Shown here: in pieces, positions 15,500-23,704 of the stretch
Layout: the number at the start of each line of letters is the position of its first letter
How positions within the stretch are numbered: position 1 is the first letter of the stretch
DNA from: CAZPNX01 sp964518765
Lineage (GTDB): Bacteria; Edwardsbacteria; AC1; EtOH8
Assembly: GCA_964518765.1 (NCBI GenBank)
Contig: CAZFJC010000007.1
Coordinates: forward strand, 1-64,000
Length of the DNA stretch: 64,000 nt
Direction: 5' to 3'
The notes under the pieces: model-generated
Told to the model about the DNA's origin: nothing
The model's input: the letters and a program-made list of their open reading frames with translations, nothing else
Databases searched by the model: none
Translations under genes and position numbers: made by a program

Positions 15500-18400
15500 A
15501 TGAACAAGAAGGGCTTCTCTCTGATAGAATTGATGGTGGCTATTACCATTTTAGGGCTGGTGCTGGCGGCCATCGTGACGGTGCTGATCAATAGCTCGAA
15601 CGCCAAACGCCGTAACGAGCTGCTGATGGAGTCCCAGGGCTTCGCCCGAGCCACCATGGAGGTGGTGCTGAGGGACGTGAAATCGGTGGGCTACGGCATT
15701 CCCGTTCAGGCCGGCATCCCGGCCTACAATCACATCGTTTATGCCACCCCATACGAACTGATCTTCAACGCCAACATCACGCCCTACCCTGACCTGCCGG
15801 CTCCATTGGAGCCGCGCTCCTACGACCCGGCCGTCGCCCCCAGCTGCCCCAATTTCAATCTGGCGGCTAGCTACAACACTGGGACGGAGACCTACCGCTA
15901 CACGCTTGACTCCAACAACGACGGGCTGGTAGACCCGACGGACAACGGGGACGACTCCATAGAGCTGCGGAGCCGCAATCCCAACGACTACGTCCTGATC
16001 CGCCAGTGCTACGGCAGGATGAACAACGGCACCAACGCCGTCTTCCCGGTGCTCAACCAGATGGTGGGCCTGGTGCGCGGCCCGGCCAACCCGGCCGACA
16101 ATACGGTGGTGCCGCTCTTCCAGTACTGGTATCGGGACGCCGCCAGCGGCCGGCTGCTCCTTTGGGGCGACACCGACGGCGACAGCGTGTTGACCGGCAA
16201 CGAGCGCCTTTTCGCCAACCCTCCCAACAACGTCCTCTCCCAGATAGAGGAGATAACCATCACCGTCGTCTCAGAAACCAGACAGCCGCTGGACCGCAAC
16301 GCCCTCTATCCGCAGACGGTGGTGGCCACCCGGACCAATCTGGCCAACGTGCCCATAAGCGTGGCCGCCTACGCCATCAACGGCCACTACTATGACCTGG
16401 GCGGGGGCAACATCGAGGGGGGGAACGTCTACCTGAGCACCTTCCAGGTGCAGACCACCGACGTCGCCGGCTCCTATTCCTTCAGGGTGGAGAACGGCCG
16501 CTACACCGTCAACCCGGAGAAGTACTTCCTGGGGGCCAACAGCGACTACTACCTGCTGGACCACCCCAAAGATTATCTGGTCGTCGTATCCGGGGCAAAC
16601 CAGGATAACATAAACTTTATCTACCACCGCATCGCCGCCGCCAACATCTGCCGCGTGACCGGCAAGGTGTACCACGACTCCATCAGCCCCGGCGTCTCGA
16701 CGACGCCCGATCCCGGCGAGCGGGGGATAACCGGCACCAGGGTCACGGTCAAGGGCAGGCCGGCCCTGGCCACCCCGTCAGAAATCTCCCTGGAGGCCTA
16801 TACCGACGATCAGGGAGACTATGCCTTTGATCTGCCGCGGGGCATCTATACGGTGAGCGAGATAGACTCGGCGGGTTATTTCTCCTCCACGCCCGGAGCT
16901 ATTGTCTGCACCCTGGACACGGATGGAAGCACCGCCACTCTAAACTTCGGCGACATCAAGACGCCGATGAGCTACGTCTCGGTGTTCGTCTGGAACGACG
17001 TCGACAAGGACTCCACTTACGACGTCGGGGAGCCGCCCATGGCCGACGTCTACTGCGAGGCCACCCGGGGAGGATTCCAGAACATCTACCTGTCCTCGGG
17101 GCGCACCGACGGCAACGGACAGCTGCTGCTGCCGGTGCCGGCCGAAAGCCTGGTGGCGGTGACCGAGTACGATCCCGACACCATGAGCTCCATCTGCGCC
17201 ATACGCCTGGGCACGACCTATGCCCCCGACTCCTCCGTCTACCCGCTGCTGTCCCGCATCGACAGCATCTATATACAATATCCCGACTCCATTTACCGGG
17301 TAAAGTTCGGCGACGCCAAGGGATTCGTGACCCTGGCCCTGGGGACCACCCAGAGGGTGCTGTCGCTGGTCTGCCCGGACCCCCACGAGCTGAGGAACCC
17401 GCCCGGGGCCACCAGCCACTACACTACAACCACAGTACCGGACAAGGACATTGTGCTGGGGACGGTGAAGATGGGGGGGATCTCCAACCTGCTTGTCTGG
17501 TACAACCGGTACCAGAACGCGGCCACGCCGCTGGGCAGCCTGTTCCCCTTGAGCCCGGACTTCAGCTTCGACCTGGGATTCAGCATCCCGTCGCTGGCCT
17601 ACGGGGACTTCGACCTCTCCATATCCGGGGGCGTCATCACCGATGATATCGCCGCTGGACTGGAGAGCAACACCGGAGCCAACAACTTCCGTATCGGCCG
17701 AACCAACCTGGGGTCCAGCCCGCAGTACAGGGACAAGGGTAAAATCTGGTCCACGGTCTATAATTATTCCACCTTCGGCGTCGGGGCCCCCGGTAACTAT
17801 TCGGTCATCTCCATGGTGGCCGGCAACCTCACCAACTCCGGGTTGATAGACCTGGCGGTGGGCACCAAGCGGACCGGGGCCAACGAGGGAAGCATAGAGA
17901 TATGGAGGAACGGGTCCTCGGGCTCCACCTTCCTGATGACGAGGGTGGACACCATCAACACGGCCGGGGTGCCGGTGCAGCTGGGCGAGGTCAACTGCCT
18001 GGTGCTGGAGGACGTGGTGGACAGCCTGGGCATTGCCGGCAGCGACGGCCTTCCCGACCTGGTGGCGGCCACTACCACCAACGACGTCCATCCCAACTAC
18101 TCGGGCCAGCTGGTGGTCTACCGCCGGCTGGGCCAGAACCGGGGATTCGGGTTCCACTGGAGGAAGGATATTGCCGACGGCTACGTAAACTCGGTGGCCG
18201 TCTATCGCTCCGGCAAGGGGGCCAATAACAAGATGGACATCATCATCGGCTGCCGGGCGCCGGGGGGCGACCCCAACGAGCACATCGGATATCTGGCCCT
18301 GTTCCACAACAACGACAACGGGACCTTCGGCGTTTCCGGCGAACCCAACCAGAGGTTCGATATAGAGTTTGAGGGGGCGAGGCACGAGCCGCTGTCGCTG

Positions 18401-18694
18401 GCCACCGGCATGATCAATATCGACAACTATACCGACGTGGTGGTGGGCACCAAGACCGGCCTGGGGGACAACAACGGCAAGACCCTGGTGTTCTACACCT
18501 CGCCTCCCGGCTACCTGCAGATCATCGGCAACGACCCCTCGGGCGGCTCCTATAGCGGGGAGGTGGTGGTGGTTCGGACGGCGGTGCTCAGGCCGGTGCC
18601 GGGGAGGACGGACATCGTGGCCGGGGAGCGGTTCCTGGACGTCGCCACCGGCCAGCCCATGGGCCGGGTGGTCATCTACTTCAACATCCTGTAG
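15500..18694 (+). CDS. Giant PilW-like pseudopilin with SdrD-B-like and FG-GAP-like ectodomain
   Basis: A 1064-residue protein, three times the usual PilW length. Its N-terminus is a clear prepilin (MNKKG|FSLIE, then LMVAITILGLVLAAIVTVLI), and ARATMEVVLRDVKSVGYGIP is PilW-like. From about residue 380, two SdrD-B/Cna-B-like modules follow (VTGKVYHDSIS...ITGTRVTVKG and VSVFVWNDVDKDSTYDVGEP). The last third (about 760-1060) contains at least four FG-GAP/VCBS-like repeats (GLIDLAVGTKRTG, GLPDLVAATTTN, KMDIIIGCRAPG, YTDVVVGTKTGLG). Such domains mediate adhesion in other proteins. The start at 15500 has a GGAGAAAGG site; the longer open frame upstream overlaps the PilV gene out of frame. Confidence 0.88.
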   Translation: MNKKGFSLIELMVAITILGLVLAAIVTVLINSSNAKRRNELLMESQGFARATMEVVLRDVKSVGYGIPVQAGIPAYNHIVYATPYELIFNANITPYPDLPAPLEPRSYDPAVAPSCPNFNLAASYNTGTETYRYTLDSNNDGLVDPTDNGDDSIELRSRNPNDYVLIRQCYGRMNNGTNAVFPVLNQMVGLVRGPANPADNTVVPLFQYWYRDAASGRLLLWGDTDGDSVLTGNERLFANPPNNVLSQIEEITITVVSETRQPLDRNALYPQTVVATRTNLANVPISVAAYAINGHYYDLGGGNIEGGNVYLSTFQVQTTDVAGSYSFRVENGRYTVNPEKYFLGANSDYYLLDHPKDYLVVVSGANQDNINFIYHRIAAANICRVTGKVYHDSISPGVSTTPDPGERGITGTRVTVKGRPALATPSEISLEAYTDDQGDYAFDLPRGIYTVSEIDSAGYFSSTPGAIVCTLDTDGSTATLNFGDIKTPMSYVSVFVWNDVDKDSTYDVGEPPMADVYCEATRGGFQNIYLSSGRTDGNGQLLLPVPAESLVAVTEYDPDTMSSICAIRLGTTYAPDSSVYPLLSRIDSIYIQYPDSIYRVKFGDAKGFVTLALGTTQRVLSLVCPDPHELRNPPGATSHYTTTTVPDKDIVLGTVKMGGISNLLVWYNRYQNAATPLGSLFPLSPDFSFDLGFSIPSLAYGDFDLSISGGVITDDIAAGLESNTGANNFRIGRTNLGSSPQYRDKGKIWSTVYNYSTFGVGAPGNYSVISMVAGNLTNSGLIDLAVGTKRTGANEGSIEIWRNGSSGSTFLMTRVDTINTAGVPVQLGEVNCLVLEDVVDSLGIAGSDGLPDLVAATTTNDVHPNYSGQLVVYRRLGQNRGFGFHWRKDIADGYVNSVAVYRSGKGANNKMDIIIGCRAPGGDPNEHIGYLALFHNNDNGTFGVSGEPNQRFDIEFEGARHEPLSLATGMINIDNYTDVVVGTKTGLGDNNGKTLVFYTSPPGYLQIIGNDPSGGSYSGEVVVVRTAVLRPVPGRTDIVAGERFLDVATGQPMGRVVIYFNIL

Positions 18695-18727
18695 GGCGCA
18701 GAGCGTTTTCGCGTAGGAGGGATAGCC

Positions 18728-20041
18728 ATGCCGACAAGGATAATCGAGAACCAGAAGGGGATTGCCATGGCCCTGGCGCTGATGGTGATCCTGACACTGA
18801 CGGTGCTGGTGAGCGGGATGATGTTCAGCGTGGTCAACGACAAGGTGATCACCGCCAACCATGTGCGGGATGCCCAGGCGCTGGCCATAGCCAAGGCCGG
18901 TACGGCCGAGGCCATGCGGCGCATAGGGTTCGGCTACTGGGACAACAACGACACCACCGTCATCCAGGACCTGTCCCACGGCGGCCTTAACGGCAACTGG
19001 CAGTGCCTGATTTTCCTCACCAATCCGCCAGCCGGCTCCGGCGTCATAACTTTAAAGCGCAGCCTGCAGAACGCCGACACCCTGCGCTACTCCATCCCTT
19101 ACGCCGCCGGATTCGACACCACCCAGGTCCTGAGGATACGCTACAAGACCTACGACGCCAACGGCAACGGCACCATCAGCACCGATGAGATCTATTACTA
19201 CGATTACATACGCAAGCAGATTACCCTGGGGCTGGCCTACCCCACGCCCGGCGACGCCTATCCCGTGTGGGAGATACTGGCACCGGCCCGGGTGGGCAAC
19301 GCCCGCAGGACCCTGGTGACCGAGGTGGTCATGCCACGGCTCAACGTCCTGACCCAGGCCGGGCTGAGCGCCGACGGCCGGGTGTGGGGCACCGGCTCGG
19401 CCAAGGTCTGCGGGCACAACCATCTCTACACCACGCCGGTGCTGGACCCGCCCGACTGCTTCGACGCCTGGCACATCGCCAGCGGCGACTCCCACGGCCT
19501 GTCGGTCAACAACTTCGCCAACAGCTCGGCCAAGACCAGCTGCACCAGCGTGGGCTGCGTCTACGGCATCGAGACCACCGACACCTTGGAGAACAGCGGC
19601 GCCAACAAGAAGGCCTGGGGGAACCCGGACAGCACCTCGGCCTCGACCAGGCCGACGCCGGAGATCTGGGAGATGATGGGAATGAGCCAGGCGGAGTGCA
19701 TGCTGCTCAACTGGACGACCAACAACCCGGTGACCGGCTTCACCCATATTATCGGCAACAAGCACTTCACCGGCAACACCTCGCACGAGGGCGTGCTCTG
19801 GGTGGAGGGCGACGTGATGATGGCGGGCACGGTCGACTTCCGCGGCCTGATCTACATCGAGGGCGACCTGCAGCTGAGCGGCACCCTGTGGATACTGGGC
19901 GGGGTGGTGGTCCACGGCGCGGTCCAGCAGACCAACATCCACGGCAACATGACCATTCTGTACTCTTCCGAGGCCATCGCTCGGGCTATTCAGCGGGCGC
20001 AGGGAACGAACATGCGCATCTGGAGCCAGAGGGAGCTTTAG
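18728..20041 (+). CDS. PilX-like protein with polymer-forming C-terminal region
   Basis: A 437-residue protein. The N-terminus ENQKGIAMALALMVILTLTVLVSG and ITANHVRDAQALAIAKAGTAEAMRRIG follow the PilX/GspK pattern, without Glu5. The middle has a DANGNGTISTDE loop typical of calcium-binding EF-hand turns. The C-terminal ~100 residues (HEGVLWVEGDVMMAGTVDFR, then IYIEGDLQLSGTLWILGGVV) repeat a V/I-x-G-D rhythm typical of bactofilin-like right-handed beta-helices. A GGAGGG site precedes the ATG and a strong terminator follows, so this is the last gene of the second pilin operon. Confidence 0.8.
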   Translation: MPTRIIENQKGIAMALALMVILTLTVLVSGMMFSVVNDKVITANHVRDAQALAIAKAGTAEAMRRIGFGYWDNNDTTVIQDLSHGGLNGNWQCLIFLTNPPAGSGVITLKRSLQNADTLRYSIPYAAGFDTTQVLRIRYKTYDANGNGTISTDEIYYYDYIRKQITLGLAYPTPGDAYPVWEILAPARVGNARRTLVTEVVMPRLNVLTQAGLSADGRVWGTGSAKVCGHNHLYTTPVLDPPDCFDAWHIASGDSHGLSVNNFANSSAKTSCTSVGCVYGIETTDTLENSGANKKAWGNPDSTSASTRPTPEIWEMMGMSQAECMLLNWTTNNPVTGFTHIIGNKHFTGNTSHEGVLWVEGDVMMAGTVDFRGLIYIEGDLQLSGTLWILGGVVVHGAVQQTNIHGNMTILYSSEAIARAIQRAQGTNMRIWSQREL

Positions 20042-20061
20042 CAAACCAAACGAGAAGCGGA

Positions 20062-20094
20062 GGGGCGGCGCTTTAGGGCGCCGCCCCGTTTTTT
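20062..20094 (+). terminator. Rho-independent terminator
   Basis: GGGGCGGCGC (20062-20071) pairs with GCGCCGCCCC (20078-20087), followed by GTTTTTT. It ends the second pilin operon. Confidence 0.9.
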
Positions 20095-20133
20095 GCATGC
20101 CAGCCTTGACGCATCCAGAGTATCGAAAATCAC

Positions 20134-20162
20134 TTGCATTAACTTCCTAAATCTGATATAAT
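20134..20162 (+). promoter_or_regulatory. Sigma-70-type promoter of secG
   Basis: TTGCAT (20134-20139), a 17-base spacer and an extended -10 TGATATAAT (hexamer TATAAT at 20157-20162). It lies 39 bases before the GTG start of secG. Confidence 0.7.
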
Positions 20163-20201
20163 TAATCTCTTGCTTAATGGAAACATGTCGGAGGCCCAAT
20201 C

Positions 20202-20540
20202 GTGTTCACCTTCCTTCTGGTCATCCATGTCATTGTCTGCCTTATGCTTATAGCAGTGGTCCTCATGCAGTCAGGCAAGGGCGGCCTGGGGTCCGCCTTC
20301 GGCGGCGGCGAATCGTTCTTCGGCGGCCGGGGGGCGGCCCCGTTTTTGGCCACGGCCACCACGGTGCTGGCGGTGGTCTTCATGGCCACCTCGCTGACCC
20401 TGGCCCTGATCTCGGGGCGCCAGGCCAAGAGCGCCACGGCCATCGAGCGATCGATGCAACAGGAGCAGAGGCAGCCGCAGGCGCCGCCCCAGGAGGCCCC
20501 TCAGGGGCAGCCGGCCCCATCCTTCCCCTCGGGAAAGTAA
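20202..20540 (+). CDS. secG: Preprotein translocase subunit SecG
   Basis: A 112-residue inner-membrane subunit of the SecYEG channel, which helps export through the membrane. It has two hydrophobic segments (about 3-21 and 48-67) flanking the SecG signature VLMQSGKGGLGSAFGGGE. The Pro/Gln-rich tail (QPQAPPQEAPQGQPAP) is longer than in many SecG proteins. The start is a GTG behind GGAGG, since no ATG fits. It stands as its own unit with an upstream promoter, followed by palindromic repeats. Confidence 0.93.
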   Translation: MFTFLLVIHVIVCLMLIAVVLMQSGKGGLGSAFGGGESFFGGRGAAPFLATATTVLAVVFMATSLTLALISGRQAKSATAIERSMQQEQRQPQAPPQEAPQGQPAPSFPSGK

Positions 20541-20551
20541 CTGGTAACCAT

Positions 20552-20654
20552 TGTCACCCTGAGATGGCGTCCCGCCCGGCAGTCTGAAGGGTGACAGCGG
20601 AAGTAAATAACCTCATCCTTCGTCCGGCAGGGCACAGGGTCCGGCTCAGGATGA
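20552..20654. repeat. Interspersed palindromic repeats (two in tandem)
   Basis: TGTCACCCT (20552-20560) pairs with AGGGTGACA (20588-20596). A second, facing palindrome follows: TCATCCT (20613-20619) with AGGATGA (20648-20654). They fill the gap between secG and rplU and belong to the same family as the repeat at 621-731. Confidence 0.65.
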
Positions 20655-20686
20655 CGGAGCACCACAGAAGATAAACGGAGATTTCG

Positions 20687-21094
20687 ATGTTCGCCATAGT
20701 GGAATGCGGGGGCGCCCAGTTCAAGGTAGCCGAGAAGCAGAAGGTGCGCATCCCCAGGATATCGGCCGCCCAGGGTGAAAAGTTCAAGCTGGAGAAGGTG
20801 CTGCTGGTCAGCAATGGCCGGGAGACCGAGGTCGGAAGGCCGGTGGTCAAGGAGGCGGTGGTCGAGGCCACCATCCTGGGCCACCCGCGCTCGGCCAAGA
20901 TCGAGGGCATGAAGTACAAGCCCAAGAAGGACTACCGGCGCCGCTGGGGGGCCAGGGCCTTGTACACCGAGCTGATGATCGACAAAGTCAGCCATCCCGG
21001 GATCAAACCGCTGGACATGCCCCAGGCGGATAAGCCAGCCACCAGGAAGCCGAAGGCGGCCAGCAAGGAAACCAAGACCGAGGAGAAGAAATAA
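20687..21094 (+). CDS. rplU: 50S ribosomal protein bL21 with basic C-terminal extension
   Basis: A 135-residue ribosomal protein of the large subunit that binds 23S rRNA. The conserved core (about 1-103) begins MFAIVECGGAQFKVAEKQKV and includes PVVKEAVVEATILGHPRSAK and KYKPKKDYRRRWG. About 30 extra residues rich in Lys, Thr and Glu follow (DKPATRKPKAASKE), absent from typical bL21. Its stop overlaps the ATG of rpmA (TAATG), the standard rplU-rpmA pair. Confidence 0.96.
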   Translation: MFAIVECGGAQFKVAEKQKVRIPRISAAQGEKFKLEKVLLVSNGRETEVGRPVVKEAVVEATILGHPRSAKIEGMKYKPKKDYRRRWGARALYTELMIDKVSHPGIKPLDMPQADKPATRKPKAASKETKTEEKK

Positions 21095-21372
21095 TGGCGC
21101 ACAAAAAAGGCGTCGGCTCGTCAAAGAACGGGCGCGACAGCAATTCACAAAGGCTGGGCATCAAGGCCTACGGCAACCAGAAGGTGACGGCCGGGGCGGT
21201 ACTGGTAAGGCAGCGGGGCACCAAGTTCCACCCAGGGCGCAACGTGATGAGGGGACGGGACGACACCCTTTTCGCCATCGCCGACGGCTACGTGCACTTC
21301 GAGACCTTCGGTGGGGGCGACAAGAGGATCAGCGTCCACCCGGAGGTGAAGAACGGAGCGGCGGGCAAATAA
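21094..21372 (+). CDS. rpmA: 50S ribosomal protein bL27
   Basis: A 92-residue large-subunit protein placed near the peptidyl-transferase centre. It begins MAHKKGVGSSKNGRDSNSQR, without the cleavable N-terminal extension found in Firmicutes, and continues LGIKAYGNQKVTAGAVLVRQ and FHPGRNVMRGRDDTLFA. Translation is coupled to rplU through a TAATG overlap. Its stop codon lies inside the loop of the operon terminator. Confidence 0.97.
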   Translation: MAHKKGVGSSKNGRDSNSQRLGIKAYGNQKVTAGAVLVRQRGTKFHPGRNVMRGRDDTLFAIADGYVHFETFGGGDKRISVHPEVKNGAAGK

Positions 21373-21388
21373 CCCGCCGTTTCTTTTT
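21359..21388 (+). terminator. Rho-independent terminator of rplU-rpmA
   Basis: CGGCGGG (21359-21365) pairs with CCCGCCG (21373-21379), then TTTCTTTTT. The rpmA stop codon is in the loop. Confidence 0.8.
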
Positions 21389-21407
21389 CGTAGCTGGTGA
21401 CGACGGC

Positions 21408-21535
21408 TGTCACCCTGAGATTGCATCTTGCCTGACCGTCTGAAGGGTGGCGCCATAATACCTTTAGAAGGATGCACCGATTCCCACCAGGGTCATCCTT
21501 CATTAGGCAAGGCAAGGAAGCCTTCTTAGGACGAC
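21408..21535. repeat. Interspersed palindromic repeats (imperfect pair)
   Basis: TGTCACCCTGAG starts at 21408 and AGGGTGGCG lies at 21444-21452, an eroded partner of the TGTCACCCT/AGGGTGACA palindrome seen at 20552-20596. A second unit runs from GTCATCCT (21492-21499) to AGGACGAC (21528-21535). They occupy the gap between rpmA and the next gene. Confidence 0.5.
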
Positions 21536-21578
21536 AGCAGCGACAAAGGGCAAAGTATACCATATGAAGGGATATACC

Positions 21579-22238
21579 ATGAAGCTGAAATACCTGGCCC
21601 ACGCCGCCTTCCTGATGACCACCTCCAAGGGCACCCGCATCATCACCGATCCCTACCAGGCCGGCTCCTACGGCGGGGCGGTGGGCTATCGGGCCATCGA
21701 TGAGGAGGCCGACGCCATCACCATCAGCCATGACCATCCGGACCACTGCCACATCTGCGAGAAGCATAAAAACGCCAAGCTTATCCAGACAGCTGGAGAG
21801 CACAAAGCGGGAGAGGTCGAGATAACCGGGATTCCCGCCTTCCATGACCAGAGCCGGGGCAGCGAAAGGGGCAGGAGCCTGATGTTCGTCTTCAATGCCG
21901 ATGGGGTGAGGGTTTGTCACTGCGGCGACCTGGGGCATGTGCTGGATGAAAAACAGGCCAGGGAACTGGGTCCGATCGATGTGCTCCTAATCCCGGTGGG
22001 GGGCTTTTACACCATCGATGCGGCCGAGGCCGACCAGGTGATCTCGACGATCAACCCCAAGGTGGCCATTCCCATGCATTACAAGACCGAGAAGCTGGGC
22101 TTCGGCATCGCCACGGTGGAGCCCTTCGTCAGAAGGAAGAACAACGTCATAAATATAGGTGAATCCGAAGTAGACATAGATGTATCCCGGCTGCCCCAGG
22201 GGCCGGAGGTCTGGGTGCTGAGGCCGAGCAAGCTGTAG
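21579..22238 (+). CDS. MBL-fold metal-dependent hydrolase (UPF0173-like)
   Basis: A 219-residue cytoplasmic metallo-beta-lactamase-fold protein. The metal site is plain: SHDHPDHCH (HxHxDH), then the His of GIPAFHD, the Asp of HCGDLGHV and a final His in AIPMHYKTEK. It begins LKYLAHAAFLM and lacks extra domains, matching the small 'L-ascorbate-lactonase-like'/UPF0173 group, whose substrates are mostly unknown. The ATG at 21579 follows GAAGGGA at a normal distance and starts the conserved region; an ATG at 21564 would add five residues. Confidence 0.88.
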   Translation: MKLKYLAHAAFLMTTSKGTRIITDPYQAGSYGGAVGYRAIDEEADAITISHDHPDHCHICEKHKNAKLIQTAGEHKAGEVEITGIPAFHDQSRGSERGRSLMFVFNADGVRVCHCGDLGHVLDEKQARELGPIDVLLIPVGGFYTIDAAEADQVISTINPKVAIPMHYKTEKLGFGIATVEPFVRRKNNVINIGESEVDIDVSRLPQGPEVWVLRPSKL

Positions 22239-22284
22239 GGAAGAGTCATAGGTCGACAAGCTCGTCATGACCAAAGTCCTTCCA

Positions 22285-22316
22285 CAGTCATGCTGAGCTA
22301 GGTCGAAGAATGACTG
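22285..22316. repeat. Palindromic repeat
   Basis: CAGTCAT (22285-22291) pairs with ATGACTG (22310-22316) around GCTGAGCTAGGTCGAAGA. It belongs to the GTCATGCTGAG...TCGAAG type of dispersed repeat and lies between convergent genes. Confidence 0.55.
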
Positions 22317-22321
22317 AAAGT

Positions 22322-22358
22322 AAGTTCGGGGCTCGCAACTCGCGAGCCCCGAACTTTA
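22322..22358. terminator. Bidirectional terminator between convergent genes
   Basis: A 15-bp perfect stem: AAGTTCGGGGCTCGC (22322-22336) and GCGAGCCCCGAACTT (22342-22356), loop of five, with T-rich flanks on both strands. It serves the hydrolase gene on the left and the TMEM43-like gene on the right. Confidence 0.75.
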
Positions 22359-22371
22359 TAGTTATTGGCAG

Positions 22372-23508
22372 TTACTTGGCGGGCGGCGCCGCGGGCGCGG
22401 CCCGCTTCCTGTTGTAGAGCAGGAAGCCGCCGCCCACTATCAGCGCCAGCACGATGATCAGGGCGATGGCGTTGTGGGCGATCATCGAGATGATGATAGT
22501 GATCAGCGACAGCACCAGGGCGATGGGGAAGGTCAGCAGGCCGATGACGAAGCGGCTGGCGCTGCCCAGGAAGGGAAGGACGTCCAAGATAGTGGACAGG
22601 GGCCCGGTCATCATCAGCAGGCCGATCCACATCATCAGGAAACCGATGATGCGGCCGGCCCAGCCCATCACCTTGTACTCCACCTTCATCTGCTGAATGG
22701 CCTCGTCCCGGGTGCCGGTTATGGCCCGGTAGAGCCTTTTCTCCCCCTTGTGCAGATAGGGCTCCAAGGCCGAGCCGGACAGCTTGCCGAAGGCGGTCAC
22801 CTTGCGTCCCGAGGGCAGGGCCCGGTAGCTAACTCTGACGTCGCCGACCTCGGGGTCCGACATGGACCCGTAGCCCCGGAAAAGGTAATTGCCGGAAAGC
22901 TCGTAGTCGCTACGCTTGGGCAGGTCCAGCTTGCCGGGGGTCAGCTCCAGCTCCGAGGACGAGGGCAGGCTTATTCCCTCCGGGTCGACCGAATAGACGC
23001 CCACATTGGCCCTGTCGGCCTTGAAAACCTTGCCCTCGATCTCCAGGGCCGGGTTCCGGTGGCCCTCGGGGTGCTTGAACTCGGAGGCCGGCTCCGGGTC
23101 GTCGGTCCATTCCTTCTTGTAGGTGTAGGTGGTGGTGGTCACCTCGCTGCCGCCGGTCTTCTTCTCGGTCTTGCTCTCCTTGTGCTCCACCCAGGCGAAC
23201 ATCTCCACCCGGCGCTCCAATTTGATGTAGCTGCCGGGGAGCAGGAAGCCGGGATCGCCCACCAGGTCGGGCGCCTCCAGCGGGGCGGTGACCGAGACCA
23301 GCCGGCCGTCGGCTTCGGCCTCGACCTTGGAGGGCGAGATCTCAACCGCTTGGGCCGCGATCTTGGCGTAGTTGGTGCGGCCCTCGGTCCTCCACAGGAC
23401 CACGAAGGAGATGAGGAACAGGGCCAGGCCTATCAGGACCCCCATGAAGGAGTCCATGATCCGCTTGCCCCAGCCTTTGGTGGTGACCTCGGTGAATTGA
23501 TCCGCCAT
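22372..23508 (-). CDS. TMEM43-like membrane protein
   Basis: A 378-residue membrane protein. One transmembrane segment lies near the N-terminus (about 18-41, MGVLIGLALFLISFVVLW), a large soluble region follows (about 42-270), and four hydrophobic segments occupy the C-terminus (about 280-370). WVEHKESKTEKKTGGSEV and YTYKKEWTDDPEPASEFKHP, where paired Trp/Lys motifs stand, are typical of the TMEM43/LUMA family found in bacteria and animals. The biochemical role of bacterial members is unknown. It is transcribed alone on the minus strand, divergently from pckA. Confidence 0.85.
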   Translation of the reverse strand: MADQFTEVTTKGWGKRIMDSFMGVLIGLALFLISFVVLWRTEGRTNYAKIAAQAVEISPSKVEAEADGRLVSVTAPLEAPDLVGDPGFLLPGSYIKLERRVEMFAWVEHKESKTEKKTGGSEVTTTTYTYKKEWTDDPEPASEFKHPEGHRNPALEIEGKVFKADRANVGVYSVDPEGISLPSSSELELTPGKLDLPKRSDYELSGNYLFRGYGSMSDPEVGDVRVSYRALPSGRKVTAFGKLSGSALEPYLHKGEKRLYRAITGTRDEAIQQMKVEYKVMGWAGRIIGFLMMWIGLLMMTGPLSTILDVLPFLGSASRFVIGLLTFPIALVLSLITIIISMIAHNAIALIIVLALIVGGGFLLYNRKRAAPAAPPAK

Positions 23509-23617
23509 GGCGACACTCCTTATGGTAATATTTGATTGTTCTCGATGCCATAATTATCATCCATCGCAACTCGCTTGTCAAGAGAAATTTAGCCTATACC
23601 CTTTTTCTTGAAAAAAC

Positions 23618-23647
23618 TTGACAAGTGGGCGATATTAGGGATATAAT
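23618..23647 (+). promoter_or_regulatory. Sigma-70-type promoter of pckA
   Basis: TTGACA (23618-23623), an 18-base spacer and TATAAT (23642-23647), both perfect hexamers. It gives a leader of about 50 bases to the start at 23705. Confidence 0.85.
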
Positions 23648-23704
23648 AAATGTCTTATTTTGGACTATGGATGCCGGTTAAAAGAAGATAAAATGGAGGA
23701 TCTG

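Noticed and set aside
16940..18979. A 679-residue open frame on the minus strand across the giant pseudopilin gene
   Set aside because: It lies opposite a convincing coding gene with prepilin and repeat domains, has Gly/Val/His-heavy low-complexity composition, and no recognisable motif. High G+C makes such antisense frames common here.
22474..23535. A 353-residue plus-strand open frame opposite the TMEM43-like gene
   Set aside because: The minus-strand product has clear membrane segments and family motifs; the plus-strand frame is repetitive in Gly, Gln and His and lacks a ribosome site.
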